DNA of 64,000 bases, taken from NCBI RefSeq assembly GCF_014750655.1, contig NZ_JABBXD010000001.1, positions 800,372-864,371 on the forward strand. The letters are read 5' to 3'. Each line of letters opens with the position of its first letter. Positions within the stretch are counted from its first letter, which is position 1. The notes under the pieces were generated by a model, which made no database searches, was not told the DNA's origin, and was given only the letters and a program-made list of their open reading frames with translations. The translations under genes were made by a program, and so were the position numbers. Source of the stretch: Salinimonas profundi (lineage in GTDB: Bacteria; Pseudomonadota; Gammaproteobacteria; Enterobacterales; Alteromonadaceae). Positions 16,987 through 25,957 of the stretch are shown here, piece after piece.

Positions 16987-18690
16987 TCAATCTGACCACG
17001 CCGCGGGGTTAAAAAAGCGTAAGGGTAGCCACCAGGCCAGCGCAAAACCTATCAGAGGCATTATCATTTGCACAAGTGTATAGACTGCACTTAAACGCCT
17101 GCTGCCACCTGCGCTGACCGCTACTGACTCAGTCGTCACTGTGGCTATCGTGCCGGCACCGGGCAAAAGCGTAGGCAGATACTGACTAAAGCTAATTGCG
17201 ATCCCCAGCGCAAGGGCCACCATAATTGGCGCAAACAGTTGTGGTAACTTCACTTTCCAGAATACATCGTATGGCGATGCACCTAAGCCATAGCCGACAT
17301 AGGTGTATCTGATATCAAAGCGTCGATAGGCAACAGCCAGAGATAAAAAAACATAAGGCAGTACGTATACAAAATGACTGACCAAAACCGGTAACCAGAC
17401 ACCCGCACCAATAAACTGGCTAAACCAGGTGAGGCCGAACAAAAACGCGACACCGGGCACCAGCAGCGGTAAAAACAGCACAGCCTCTTTTTTCAGCCCC
17501 GGGCTCACGGTGGCACGATGACTTATCTGTTCCTGCTCAAGTACAAGTAAACTCAGGCCTACCGCTATCACACTGACCGGCAGCGCAATTAACAGCGCAT
17601 TAAGCGCAGGTTGTGATAACGCGGTCAGACTGGTTTGCCAGTGAATAAGCGTAATCCCCAAAGGAAAGGTATCAGGAAATGGCCAGTAGGTTGCAAAAGA
17701 CCAGGTTACAAGGCTTATCAGCATGCACAGCATTAACAAGATCAGTGTACCCAGAGTGAAATAGGCGATAACGCTCAGCCACCATGAAGCAAAGTTACGC
17801 GCCCCTGTGCATCGTCGACGATGAAAAAGTGCTGCAGCGCCCTTTTCAATAAGTAACCAGATAATAATCGCCAGGCCGGTAACGCCGATGTGCAGGCAAG
17901 CAGCGGCGCTGGCCTGTAGTCGCATAAAGATATCGACGTTGTTAAACCATTGCAGTACGGCCACCGCGAGCGTTGGCGGTGAGCCAGGGCCAAGAATCAA
18001 CGGTATTTCAACATTGGCAGTGGCAAAGGCCAGTACCGCCAGTACCGGTAAGCGAATAAGTGGATAGAGCACAGGCCATACAACCGATAAAAAAGCCGTA
18101 GCCGGCGTATACCCCATTGTTCTTGCCACACATACTTGTTTTTGCAGCCGGTCTGCAAGGTGAGGTTGCGCCAGTACACTTAATGCCATCAATAACATGA
18201 ACGGCAGCGCTTTAATAGCCAGCGCGATGGTGACAGATAATCCTAACTCATCATGCAGCAGACTGACTACAGGCGGCGCAATCCACCCGCTTAATTCAGG
18301 CGACACCAGGCGTGCTGGCCAGCCTGCCGGTGACAGAATAAAGCCTAATGCGATGGCCGCGGCGGCATGAGGAATAACCAGAACAGGACTTAACAGGCGT
18401 TGCACCCACCCGAGCATTGCGGTGTGATAAGAAATCGCCAGAATCGACAATGTACCGACAGTAGCAATAAACGTCGCCATCAGACCCGTGAACAGTGACA
18501 GCATCGCCATGTGCACAATGCTGTCCACCTGCATAAGACGAGAAAATGCCGCCAGAGAAAAGTGATGCTCGCCGATCGCCGGAAAATAAGACAAGGCAGG
18601 CAGCAGTACAGCCACAATGCCCGCCCCGACCGGGACGATTAACAATGCAATAAAAAGCCAGCGCGATACCAGCAGTGCCGTGCTGAACAT
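16987..18690 (-). CDS. ynjC: YnjC-type fused ABC transporter permease
   Basis: A 567-residue inner-membrane protein with about twelve hydrophobic segments arranged as two permease halves in one chain. Each half has an EAA-like loop, for example ARTMGYTPATAFLSVVWP and YVGYGLGASPYDVFWKVKLP, which contacts the ATPase. This fused form is characteristic of YnjC and of ThiP/FbpB-type permeases. The start ATG follows the ynjB stop with no gap (TAA-ATG), so YnjB, YnjC and YnjD are made together. Confidence 0.92.
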   Translation of the reverse strand: MFSTALLVSRWLFIALLIVPVGAGIVAVLLPALSYFPAIGEHHFSLAAFSRLMQVDSIVHMAMLSLFTGLMATFIATVGTLSILAISYHTAMLGWVQRLLSPVLVIPHAAAAIALGFILSPAGWPARLVSPELSGWIAPPVVSLLHDELGLSVTIALAIKALPFMLLMALSVLAQPHLADRLQKQVCVARTMGYTPATAFLSVVWPVLYPLIRLPVLAVLAFATANVEIPLILGPGSPPTLAVAVLQWFNNVDIFMRLQASAAACLHIGVTGLAIIIWLLIEKGAAALFHRRRCTGARNFASWWLSVIAYFTLGTLILLMLCMLISLVTWSFATYWPFPDTFPLGITLIHWQTSLTALSQPALNALLIALPVSVIAVGLSLLVLEQEQISHRATVSPGLKKEAVLFLPLLVPGVAFLFGLTWFSQFIGAGVWLPVLVSHFVYVLPYVFLSLAVAYRRFDIRYTYVGYGLGASPYDVFWKVKLPQLFAPIMVALALGIAISFSQYLPTLLPGAGTIATVTTESVAVSAGGSRRLSAVYTLVQMIMPLIGFALAWWLPLRFFNPAAWSD

Positions 18691-19854
18691 TTACAGATGG
18701 TCCCCATAGCGTGTGAACCAGGCTTCACGTAACGCATCGGTCCAGCTTGCATGCGGTTCTGCCAGTAGCTGATTATGTCCATTGACCGGTAGCGCCGCAG
18801 GGTGCGCCTGCTCACCGGCAAATAATCTTGACTGTGCATCGCTTAACAATGACACATCCAGCACCGTATCATCCCCCCAGACCTGACGTTGCTTTTTTCT
18901 GGCCTGCGCCCGGGGAGAAAGCAGAAAATTCACCACTTTTCTCGCGGCGTCTTTATGCCCGCTGTTATATGGGATCCCAATAAAATGCACATTGGACAGG
19001 CTTCCATCTGCCATCGCGTAAGTGCGGGTGGAGGTAGGTAAGTCGAACCGCGAGACTGCCGCAGGGATTTCTGCTGCAGTAAATGAGAACGATACAAAAA
19101 GTGCATTGTCATCAAACAGACGCTGTAATCGCGATGCCTGGCGGGCAAAGAATTTGCCCTCGTGCCACAGGGTTGGATGCAACGCGTCCAGATATTCAAA
19201 AAGCGGCATTGTTACACGGCGCAGTGAGTGAGCATCAACCGGTGCATACAGCCGCTCGTGAGGTATATCAGGCAGGGTTAACGCAAGATACTTTAAAAAG
19301 CTGATACCCAGATAGTCCGTGGGTAACGGATAAGCGAACCTGCCCGGGTGCTGTTGGCTGAAGCTAAGCAGCTCTGCCGCATTTTTTGGCGGCACATCCA
19401 GGTAGCGGGCATTGTAATAAAAGACCATCGCGGCTTTGCCCCAGGGTGCTTCCTGCCCGTCAGTAGGAATACCAAAATCCATGGTCATATTGCGATTTTT
19501 GTCCGGATTTGTAAGCGCAAAATTGGTCAATGAAGAAACCCAGTTTTGATGCAGCAAACCGTGTCGTTTCATCGCAGCAAAATTTTCACCGTTTATCCAG
19601 ATTAAATCTACACTGCCACGATCATGGTTGCCCGCGGCCTTTTCAGCCAAAACCCGGGACACCGCATCACTGGTATCAGCCAGTTTGACATGGTTAACAG
19701 TAATACCAAACTCAGCTTCCGTTTGCGTATTTACCCACTGCAAATACCGGTTGACCTGTGGACTGCCTCCCCAGGCGTGAAAGTTTATTGTCTGGGCATG
19801 CGCTGTGACTGCCCAGCTTATCAGCAATATCAGCGTGTTAATTCGCTTTATCAT
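18691..19854 (-). CDS. ynjB: YnjB-type periplasmic substrate-binding protein
   Basis: A family-1-like extracellular solute-binding protein of 387 residues with signal peptide (LILLISWAVTAHA, cleavage before QTINF). It aligns by eye with E. coli YnjB along its length. Shared features include the FHAWGGSPQVNRYLQWV start, VDLIWINGENFAA, EYLDALHPTLWHEGK and the C-terminus EPHASWTDALREAWFTRYG. The ligand of YnjB proteins is not established. Its start overlaps the DUF547 stop by 17 bp, tying it to the upstream genes. Confidence 0.93.
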   Translation of the reverse strand: MIKRINTLILLISWAVTAHAQTINFHAWGGSPQVNRYLQWVNTQTEAEFGITVNHVKLADTSDAVSRVLAEKAAGNHDRGSVDLIWINGENFAAMKRHGLLHQNWVSSLTNFALTNPDKNRNMTMDFGIPTDGQEAPWGKAAMVFYYNARYLDVPPKNAAELLSFSQQHPGRFAYPLPTDYLGISFLKYLALTLPDIPHERLYAPVDAHSLRRVTMPLFEYLDALHPTLWHEGKFFARQASRLQRLFDDNALFVSFSFTAAEIPAAVSRFDLPTSTRTYAMADGSLSNVHFIGIPYNSGHKDAARKVVNFLLSPRAQARKKQRQVWGDDTVLDVSLLSDAQSRLFAGEQAHPAALPVNGHNQLLAEPHASWTDALREAWFTRYGDHL

Positions 19855-20683
19855 TCAGCGCCCAGTCATAATCTTTGTATTTGATTTTAACCGCATGGTT
19901 ACGCAGGGCCTGACGTGCTGGTGCTTTAACCTGAAGTGCCTCTGCATACTCAAGTACAAGCGCTTCAAGGGAGGAGATGCCACGCCAGCCACTACTGAAA
20001 TCCTGTTCGTACCATTTAAAAATCGAAGACAGATGCAATACCCGACCATCGAAAGCGTTTTGCCTGCGATTGCCTAGAAACTGTTGCGTTTGGTCCTCAA
20101 GCTGCACATCGAGCTTTTTCGCAGTGTACGCTTCGTTGCGCAAGGGCGGACAACTTCGACTGGCACAATTAACGGCAAAATGAATTCGAGGCTCACTAAA
20201 TCCATTGAACCCCTCTTTTTTCAATTCATCAATACGGCCGCGAATCATGCCATGCTCAATGTCATCGAGTGTTCGCTTCTTTCCCAGCAGATCAGCGATT
20301 TGCAGCGACCAGGGTGAGGAAAACCACCCGCCAATATCTTTAATCGAAGAAATGTCTGAATGGTGCTGCAAAACCAGCAGCACTGTGTGTGCATTATAGG
20401 CGTTAATTAAGAACGCAAGTTTTCCGGCTGTGTCCCACGCCTCATACTCATCGCGAGAAACCCTGGCCAACCTGTCAACATACTGCCTGAGCCGGTCCTC
20501 ATCACGTTTCCATTGACTATAATTGACCTCGCTACTGGCGCCGCCATCTGCAGTATAGGTTACATACCGGGCAAGCTGGTTGTGCCAGCCTTTATGCAGA
20601 TCGTCACTGTCCTGGGCCTTAGCGCAGGTTCCGCTGGCCCAAACACTACACAGTATCGTCAGGGTAGCTATCATTCGATGCAT
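19838..20683 (-). CDS. Exported DUF547 protein
   Basis: A signal peptide (MHRMIATLTILCSVWASG, then CAKAQ) leads into a DUF547 domain, with FLINAYNAHTVLLVLQHH, MIRGRIDELKKEGF, IHFAVNCASRSCPPL and LDVQLEDQTQQFL. The conserved NCASRSCP region resembles a cysteine-protease-like fold noted for this family; no activity is proven. I use ATG 20683 with CGGAG just upstream, 20 nt after the upstream flavoprotein stop. The open frame extends further but into the preceding gene. It is likely periplasmic and works with YnjB (inference). Confidence 0.88.
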   Translation of the reverse strand: MHRMIATLTILCSVWASGTCAKAQDSDDLHKGWHNQLARYVTYTADGGASSEVNYSQWKRDEDRLRQYVDRLARVSRDEYEAWDTAGKLAFLINAYNAHTVLLVLQHHSDISSIKDIGGWFSSPWSLQIADLLGKKRTLDDIEHGMIRGRIDELKKEGFNGFSEPRIHFAVNCASRSCPPLRNEAYTAKKLDVQLEDQTQQFLGNRRQNAFDGRVLHLSSIFKWYEQDFSSGWRGISSLEALVLEYAEALQVKAPARQALRNHAVKIKYKDYDWALNDKAN

Positions 20684-20702
20684 CGCATTGCTCCGGTTGA
20701 GA

Positions 20703-22856
20703 TTATCCTCGCCGCCAGCGATGATATTTTTCCACAAATTTAAGCAGCGTTTCCGGCGCATGCGCCCGCTTCCAGTTTCCCGCAACATACTTAGCGCCTT
20801 CCGCCCAGGTGGGGTAAGCGTGGATGGTGCCGAGTATTTTATTTAGTCCCAGATTATGCTTCATCGCCAACACAAATTCGGCGATAAGATCGCCAGCATG
20901 TTCACTGATTATTGTCACCCCCAGAATGTCATCCTTGCCTTTTTTAGTCAGCACTTTTATATATCCTTTACCAGCACTTTCAGTTATCGCACGATCAAGC
21001 TCTGAAAATTCATACCGGGTAATTTCAATATCGATGTTTTGCGCGGTAGCTTCGGTTTCATTCAAACCCACTCTGGCAACTTCAGGATCCACGTAGGTCG
21101 TCCAGGGGATCACACGGTAATCCACCTTGAACTTCTTAAATATACCGAACAGGGCATTCACTGCGGCGTACCATGCCTGATGTGACGCCACATGGGTAAA
21201 CTGATAGGGGCCGACGACATCACCTGCCGCATAAATATTGGGATACTTTGTTTGCAGATAAGCATCGGTCTCGATGGTGCGATCGCACTGAATGCCTAAC
21301 TCTTCAAGACCGAACCCTGATAATCTGGCCTGACGCCCTACTGCAACAATAACCTCATCATAATAAAGCGAGGTGGTTTTTCCATTTTGACTGACAGTGA
21401 CAAAGCGTCCGTCTTTGTCACTGGAAAATGCCGTTGCCTGATGATCAGCAAGTACCTTGACCCCTTCATTCTGGAGGGTGCTGGTAACGAAGTCAGCCAC
21501 ATCAGGATCCTCTTTGCCCATTAACTGTGGCGCTTGTTCAATTAACGTGACCTGACTTCCCAGACGATTAAACGCCTGAGCAAGTTCACAGCCAATCGGC
21601 CCACCTCCCAGTACGACAAGTCTTTCAGGAGAAGTAGAGCGTGACGCAAAGCGTGCCCATAGCGTGTCAGATGTGACATAGCCACTTTCCTCAATGCCCG
21701 GCAAAGGAGGGACAAAAGGCCTTGCACCGGTTGCCACTACGATACTTTTTGTTGTCAGCGAAACCGTGCTGCTATCCGGTCGGGTAATTTCAACCGTCCA
21801 GGGATCAACAATTCTGGCGTACCCCTTTTCAACATCGACGCCTAATTCCTGATAGCGCTCGACACTATCATTAGGTGCGATACGTGCAATCACATCATGA
21901 ATGCGCTGCATTATGTTGGGAAAGGGAATATCCGGTTTCTGGTCAGCTAGCCCATACTGCGATGCATGCCGGGTCTGCTGCGCAACGCGGGCTGACTTAA
22001 TCAGTGCCTTACTGGGTACGCAACCATAATTTAAACAATCACCGCCCATCTCACCGGCCTCGACCAGCGTGACGCGCGATTTCACCGCTGCGCTGATGTA
22101 GGCGGTCACCAGACCACCAGCGCCCGCGCCGATCACAATCAGATTACGATCAAACTGCTTCGGTTTGCTGTAGCCCTTATACACTTTGCGGCGATTAATC
22201 AGTGCGACAACGCCTTTGGCCAGCCAGGGAAACAACCCGAGTAATACGAAGCTAAAGATTAGTTCAATCGATACAATTCCCGACAGACTATCGATTTGCG
22301 CCAACTGAGTACCGGCATTTACATAGACAAACGTACCGGCAAGCATTCCCACCTGACTGACCCAGTAAAATGTCCATATCTTCAGACTGGTCAGCCCCAT
22401 CGCCAGATTGATGATGAAAAAGGGAAAAACGGGTACCAGACGCAGAGTAAATAAGTAAAATGCGCCCTGTTTTTCAATACCAGAATCAATTTTTTCCAGC
22501 CTGCCAGAAAACCGTTTTTTCACACTCTGTCGAAAAATGAAACGCGCGCTGAGGAAAGCCAGCGTCGCCCCTACGGTTGAGGCGAATGACGCAATAAGTA
22601 AACCGGTCCATAGCCCGAACAATGCGCCAGCTGCCAAAGTCAGCACGGCGGCCCCGGGCAGCGAGAGCGCTGTCACCACCACGTAAATGATAAAAAACAG
22701 GAGGGCGCTGAATAGAGGGTTGGCATCAATACTAGCGCGAAATTCGCTGACCGATGACTTTAGCCCCTCAAGGGTGAAATACTGATTCAAATCGAAAATG
22801 AAAAACATGCCGATTAGCATCACGAATACACCCAGCAGAGCAGCCTTTTTATACAT
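20703..22856 (-). CDS. Fusion: TVP38/TMEM64 (VTT) membrane domain + FAD disulfide reductase
   Basis: Residues 1-220 form a VTT/DedA-superfamily membrane domain (signature VVTALSLPGAAVLTLAAGALFG at about 60-81, split here over glycines, and RLVPVFPFFIINLAMG). Residues 235-717 are a class I pyridine nucleotide-disulfide reductase. The FAD site is VIGAGAGGLV, the redox disulfide is C274/C279 in GGDCLNYGCVPSK, the NAD site is VVLGGGPIGCELA, the second FAD site is YAAGDVVG, and the C-terminal His motif is HAYPTWAEG. It lacks the HMA domain and C-terminal vicinal cysteines of mercuric reductase. VTT proteins move or scramble lipids; the reductase substrate is unknown. It starts 16 nt after the TonB receptor stop. 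Confidence 0.92.
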   Translation of the reverse strand: MYKKAALLGVFVMLIGMFFIFDLNQYFTLEGLKSSVSEFRASIDANPLFSALLFFIIYVVVTALSLPGAAVLTLAAGALFGLWTGLLIASFASTVGATLAFLSARFIFRQSVKKRFSGRLEKIDSGIEKQGAFYLFTLRLVPVFPFFIINLAMGLTSLKIWTFYWVSQVGMLAGTFVYVNAGTQLAQIDSLSGIVSIELIFSFVLLGLFPWLAKGVVALINRRKVYKGYSKPKQFDRNLIVIGAGAGGLVTAYISAAVKSRVTLVEAGEMGGDCLNYGCVPSKALIKSARVAQQTRHASQYGLADQKPDIPFPNIMQRIHDVIARIAPNDSVERYQELGVDVEKGYARIVDPWTVEITRPDSSTVSLTTKSIVVATGARPFVPPLPGIEESGYVTSDTLWARFASRSTSPERLVVLGGGPIGCELAQAFNRLGSQVTLIEQAPQLMGKEDPDVADFVTSTLQNEGVKVLADHQATAFSSDKDGRFVTVSQNGKTTSLYYDEVIVAVGRQARLSGFGLEELGIQCDRTIETDAYLQTKYPNIYAAGDVVGPYQFTHVASHQAWYAAVNALFGIFKKFKVDYRVIPWTTYVDPEVARVGLNETEATAQNIDIEITRYEFSELDRAITESAGKGYIKVLTKKGKDDILGVTIISEHAGDLIAEFVLAMKHNLGLNKILGTIHAYPTWAEGAKYVAGNWKRAHAPETLLKFVEKYHRWRRG

Positions 22857-22872
22857 AATTTATTCCTGTCCT

Positions 22873-25260
22873 TTAAAACCGATACTGCAACGTCGCGCTG
22901 GTATGACGCGGACGTACCGGCATTGCCAGCGTCGCTCCAAAATACCCCCCTTCAAAAACCGGCTGCCAGTTTTCTTCATCTGTCACATTCACCATGTCGA
23001 TTCTGACCTGCAGTTGTGGCGAAAACTGATAGGTTGCATTTATGTCCCAACGCACCTGATCACGGATCCTGACCGTCTGTAAAAAATCCAGAGGAAATGA
23101 TTTGGTATACATGAAGCTTGCCCCCAGCGTTATCGCATCACCAATATCCACCGCCCCGTTTACGCTGGCAAGTTGCGGCGCCACGCCCTGTAGTTGACGA
23201 CTCGATGCTGCAAATGAAGTAAATGCCGGAGAGCCGGTGCCAGTACCCTGAATGATATCTGGCCGGCTGGCATCAAAGGCATCCCGCACCTGCCCGGTAC
23301 CCTGCGCGGCGGCAGAGTCATCGTAGTGGGCATCCAGATAGCTGTAACTGCCATTAACCCAGAAGCCATCCCCCTGATAAAATGCTTCTGCTTCCAAACC
23401 AGACGTTTCAATCCCTGAATTGCTGCCATCACGGTTGCGCAGGCTACGCGTTTGCTCGAACACTGAGATTGCCGTAAACAGCGCATCAAAGGGGCTGTAT
23501 TTCAGTCCGACTTCGTACAGGGTATTTTCGGTAGCAAAATTCGCCGCGGAAATCCGGTTATCAGCCCCCAGTACTGTGCCGCCCGCCATACTGTTTGACG
23601 TTGCATCATTTTCGCCGATTGCCACATAAAAATTGAGGTCATCGGTCAGTGAATAAAGGGCGTTAAGCTGCCACGAGTGAAGCGTATCGGTGTAAGTGTC
23701 GGAGGCGGGTATATCAACACCGGCGGGCGGCAACGCATCAGCCGCACTGACATCGTAATAATCTATGCGATAGCCTGCGATCGTGGTGAGCTTATCAGTC
23801 CAGTTTGAAGTGTGCTGTACCGCCAGGCCGGTTTGCCAGGTTGTGGAGTCGGTGGTATCCGATATATTAAAGTCACCCTGCCCGTCCTGGTCGATGTCGT
23901 ATTGCCCGCCGGGTGAAACAAAGAGGCCAGGCCGCAGCATCACCAGGCGCTGACGCTGTTCAGCCGTTAAAGGAATAACTCTGTTTTCCAGCGGTCCTGA
24001 CAAATCGATAGGGTTATCGGCTTCCGTCGTGAACTGGCTGTAACCAAGAACATCGTTATACCTGATATCCAGTGCCAGTGTGGTTAGCTGATTTTGATTA
24101 AACGCTATATCGACTTCAGTGCGATTTTGTGCTGTATCGGCACCATCAATGATTTCAACAAAACTGTTCCGGGCAATCTCCTCACGTTCAAGATGCTGAT
24201 AGTAAGAAATATTTCTCAGCGCAATGTGTTCAGACAGGCGCAAGGTAAGATTACTTCGCAGAATCGATGTTTGTGCATTGTTTATGTCATCGGGATGCGT
24301 CAGTACACGATGCCGGGGTAGCCGGACCTGCCCGGTAGGAGAAATAACCGCACCGGCGCCGGGCACAAAAGACCCATCGGCCTGCTGCCCCTGACCAGTA
24401 ATATAAATCCCCTGGTCAATCAGTGCCTGCGTTGGACGGTTTATCCCGGCAATATCCGGATACTCAGTATCGTAATATTCCGCAGACAGATCCCAGGTAA
24501 GTGTATTATCTGGCTGGTACCTGAACGTTGCGTACAAATTCTCACTTTTGTGTTCAGCAAAATCGTAGAAGCTGTTGGCATTTTTTATTTGTGCGCTGAA
24601 CCGGACGGCTGTTCGCTCTTTCACCCAGGGGGTAGAATAATCAGCCATCAGCTCATAATCATCCCACCTACCCGCTTTAAAGGACACCCGCCCGGTCGTT
24701 TGCGAAACAGACGCCACTTTTGAGCGAATATCGACAAATCCGCCGTTGCGCTGTGTACTGCCCAGCAAGACCGTCGGTGGGCCTTTAACAACATTAAGCT
24801 GACCCACACTGTTAAATGAAAACGGAATCCCGAATCCGTTGTTACCCGCCTGACGTCGAATACCATCCTGAAAAAGCTCGCCCAGCTGGCCTCTGACTGT
24901 GGGCAAACTGGGGGTACCAAACCCACTGGCAGCATAAGTATTTGGCGCTACCTTGGCGATGTCATGTAAAGATTCAATATTATAGGTCGTTAACGCCGTT
25001 TGACTGAGGCTGGTGGCGGCACGCGGTAACGACTTCAGCGTCATGGCCGTACCAAAAATCCCCGCCACTTCTGCATTGGAAGGATTCAGCTGTGTTGCTA
25101 TTCCCTTATCGCCAATGACCTCAATAACTTCGATATGCTTATCAGCGTTTTCGTCACGGACCTGGGTCTGTGTAGTCGCTGTGGCAGCATAGGCAGTTTG
25201 GTAAAGCGCGCTGGTAACAGCCAGGGTCAGATACCCCAGTGTTCCTGGTGTTAACGTCAT
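22873..25260 (-). CDS. TonB-dependent outer-membrane receptor
   Basis: A 795-residue receptor: signal peptide ending ALYQTAYAA, a candidate TonB-box region near IEVIEVIGD (about residue 45), a plug domain (VAPNTYAASGFG, FQDGIRRQAGNNG, GPPTVLLGSTQRNGGFVD) and a 22-strand barrel ending in the aromatic LQYRF that the BAM machinery recognises. Plug and barrel resemble siderophore-type receptors (FhuE/FpvA-like), but ligand prediction is unsafe. It is the first gene of the operon reaching to the fatty-acid hydroxylase, so it may feed the YnjBCD importer (inference). Confidence 0.92.
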   Translation of the reverse strand: MTLTPGTLGYLTLAVTSALYQTAYAATATTQTQVRDENADKHIEVIEVIGDKGIATQLNPSNAEVAGIFGTAMTLKSLPRAATSLSQTALTTYNIESLHDIAKVAPNTYAASGFGTPSLPTVRGQLGELFQDGIRRQAGNNGFGIPFSFNSVGQLNVVKGPPTVLLGSTQRNGGFVDIRSKVASVSQTTGRVSFKAGRWDDYELMADYSTPWVKERTAVRFSAQIKNANSFYDFAEHKSENLYATFRYQPDNTLTWDLSAEYYDTEYPDIAGINRPTQALIDQGIYITGQGQQADGSFVPGAGAVISPTGQVRLPRHRVLTHPDDINNAQTSILRSNLTLRLSEHIALRNISYYQHLEREEIARNSFVEIIDGADTAQNRTEVDIAFNQNQLTTLALDIRYNDVLGYSQFTTEADNPIDLSGPLENRVIPLTAEQRQRLVMLRPGLFVSPGGQYDIDQDGQGDFNISDTTDSTTWQTGLAVQHTSNWTDKLTTIAGYRIDYYDVSAADALPPAGVDIPASDTYTDTLHSWQLNALYSLTDDLNFYVAIGENDATSNSMAGGTVLGADNRISAANFATENTLYEVGLKYSPFDALFTAISVFEQTRSLRNRDGSNSGIETSGLEAEAFYQGDGFWVNGSYSYLDAHYDDSAAAQGTGQVRDAFDASRPDIIQGTGTGSPAFTSFAASSRQLQGVAPQLASVNGAVDIGDAITLGASFMYTKSFPLDFLQTVRIRDQVRWDINATYQFSPQLQVRIDMVNVTDEENWQPVFEGGYFGATLAMPVRPRHTSATLQYRF

Positions 25261-25349
25261 TGTTAATTTTCCGAATATTTAATCAGTTGAAAGTAAAGAC
25301 CGCTACGGGTGCAAAAAACTTTCACCCCAGGCTAAAGATAATACGCAAA

Positions 25350-25378
25350 ACCGGAAAGAAAATAATGATTTATCCGGT
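25350..25378. promoter_or_regulatory. Inverted repeat in the divergent promoter of the ynj-type operon
   Basis: ACCGGA (25350-25355) and TCCGGT (25373-25378) form a perfect 6-bp inverted repeat with 17 bp between. A TATTAT -10-like hexamer for the TonB receptor gene lies at 25338-25343 on the minus strand, so the repeat would overlap its -35 region. Another shorter inverted repeat (GGGTG/CACCC) lies at 25307-25327. The 168-bp gap separates the operon from the DoxX-like gene. An operator role is inference; no regulator gene is adjacent. Confidence 0.4.
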
Positions 25379-25428
25379 CTGTAAGAGGTCAGTATCACAC
25401 TATTATCACTAATACCGGAGTTTTACTT

Positions 25429-25845
25429 ATGGGTTCACTTTTTTCCACCTTCGACAAACGTCTGCAACTTTCTTTGTTCTCACTACGTCTTGGAATTTTT
25501 ATTGTTATGTTTGTGTGGGCCATGGATAAATTTGTCAATCCGGCACATAGCGCAGGCATTTTCGAGACATTCTATGGTATCGGTGGCGTCTCACATACGC
25601 TGGTTTATCTGATGGGAGGCTTGCAGTGTATTCTTATGTTGTTGTTTCTTGCCGGCGCGTTTAAAACCTGGACCTACGGTATTGTCCTTGTGCTGCATGG
25701 TGCCTCGACTTTTTCTTCCTATGCGCAGTATCTGGATGCGTTTAATAACCTGCTTTTTTTCGCGGCCTGGCCGATGCTCGCTGCATGTCTGGCACTATTT
25801 TTATTGCGTGAAGCAGATACGCTTTTCAGTGTCAGCAACGCATAA
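25429..25845 (+). CDS. Small DoxX-like four-span membrane protein
   Basis: A 138-residue protein with four hydrophobic helices (about residues 15-32, 52-72, 77-95, 105-125). The LRLGIFIVMFVWAMDKFVNP start recalls the DoxX/MauE-type fold, in which a lysine or arginine follows the first helix; the match is by pattern only. DoxX relatives act in thiol or sulfur redox at the membrane. A GGAG lies eight to nine nt before the ATG. It diverges from the TonB receptor operon and could be co-regulated with it. Function is unknown. Confidence 0.7.
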   Translation: MGSLFSTFDKRLQLSLFSLRLGIFIVMFVWAMDKFVNPAHSAGIFETFYGIGGVSHTLVYLMGGLQCILMLLFLAGAFKTWTYGIVLVLHGASTFSSYAQYLDAFNNLLFFAAWPMLAACLALFLLREADTLFSVSNA

Positions 25846-25957
25846 CGGCAACCTGTCTTATGCGCAGTGCACACCAGCCGGTAAAAATTGTTCCCTGCCG
25901 CTGGTTTCTCTATAGTAGGAGAAGAACTTCACTCACCCTTGATAAAGAAGGATAACA

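Noticed and set aside
20703..22856. Mercury resistance (merA-like) gene
   Set aside because: The GGDCLNYGCVPSK motif is shared by all class I disulfide reductases. The HMA domain and the C-terminal vicinal cysteines of MerA are missing, and no merT/merP/merR lies nearby.
25331..25372. Possible Fur box upstream of the TonB receptor
   Set aside because: GATAATAC and AATAATGATT are only loosely like the 19-bp Fur consensus; too many mismatches to call.
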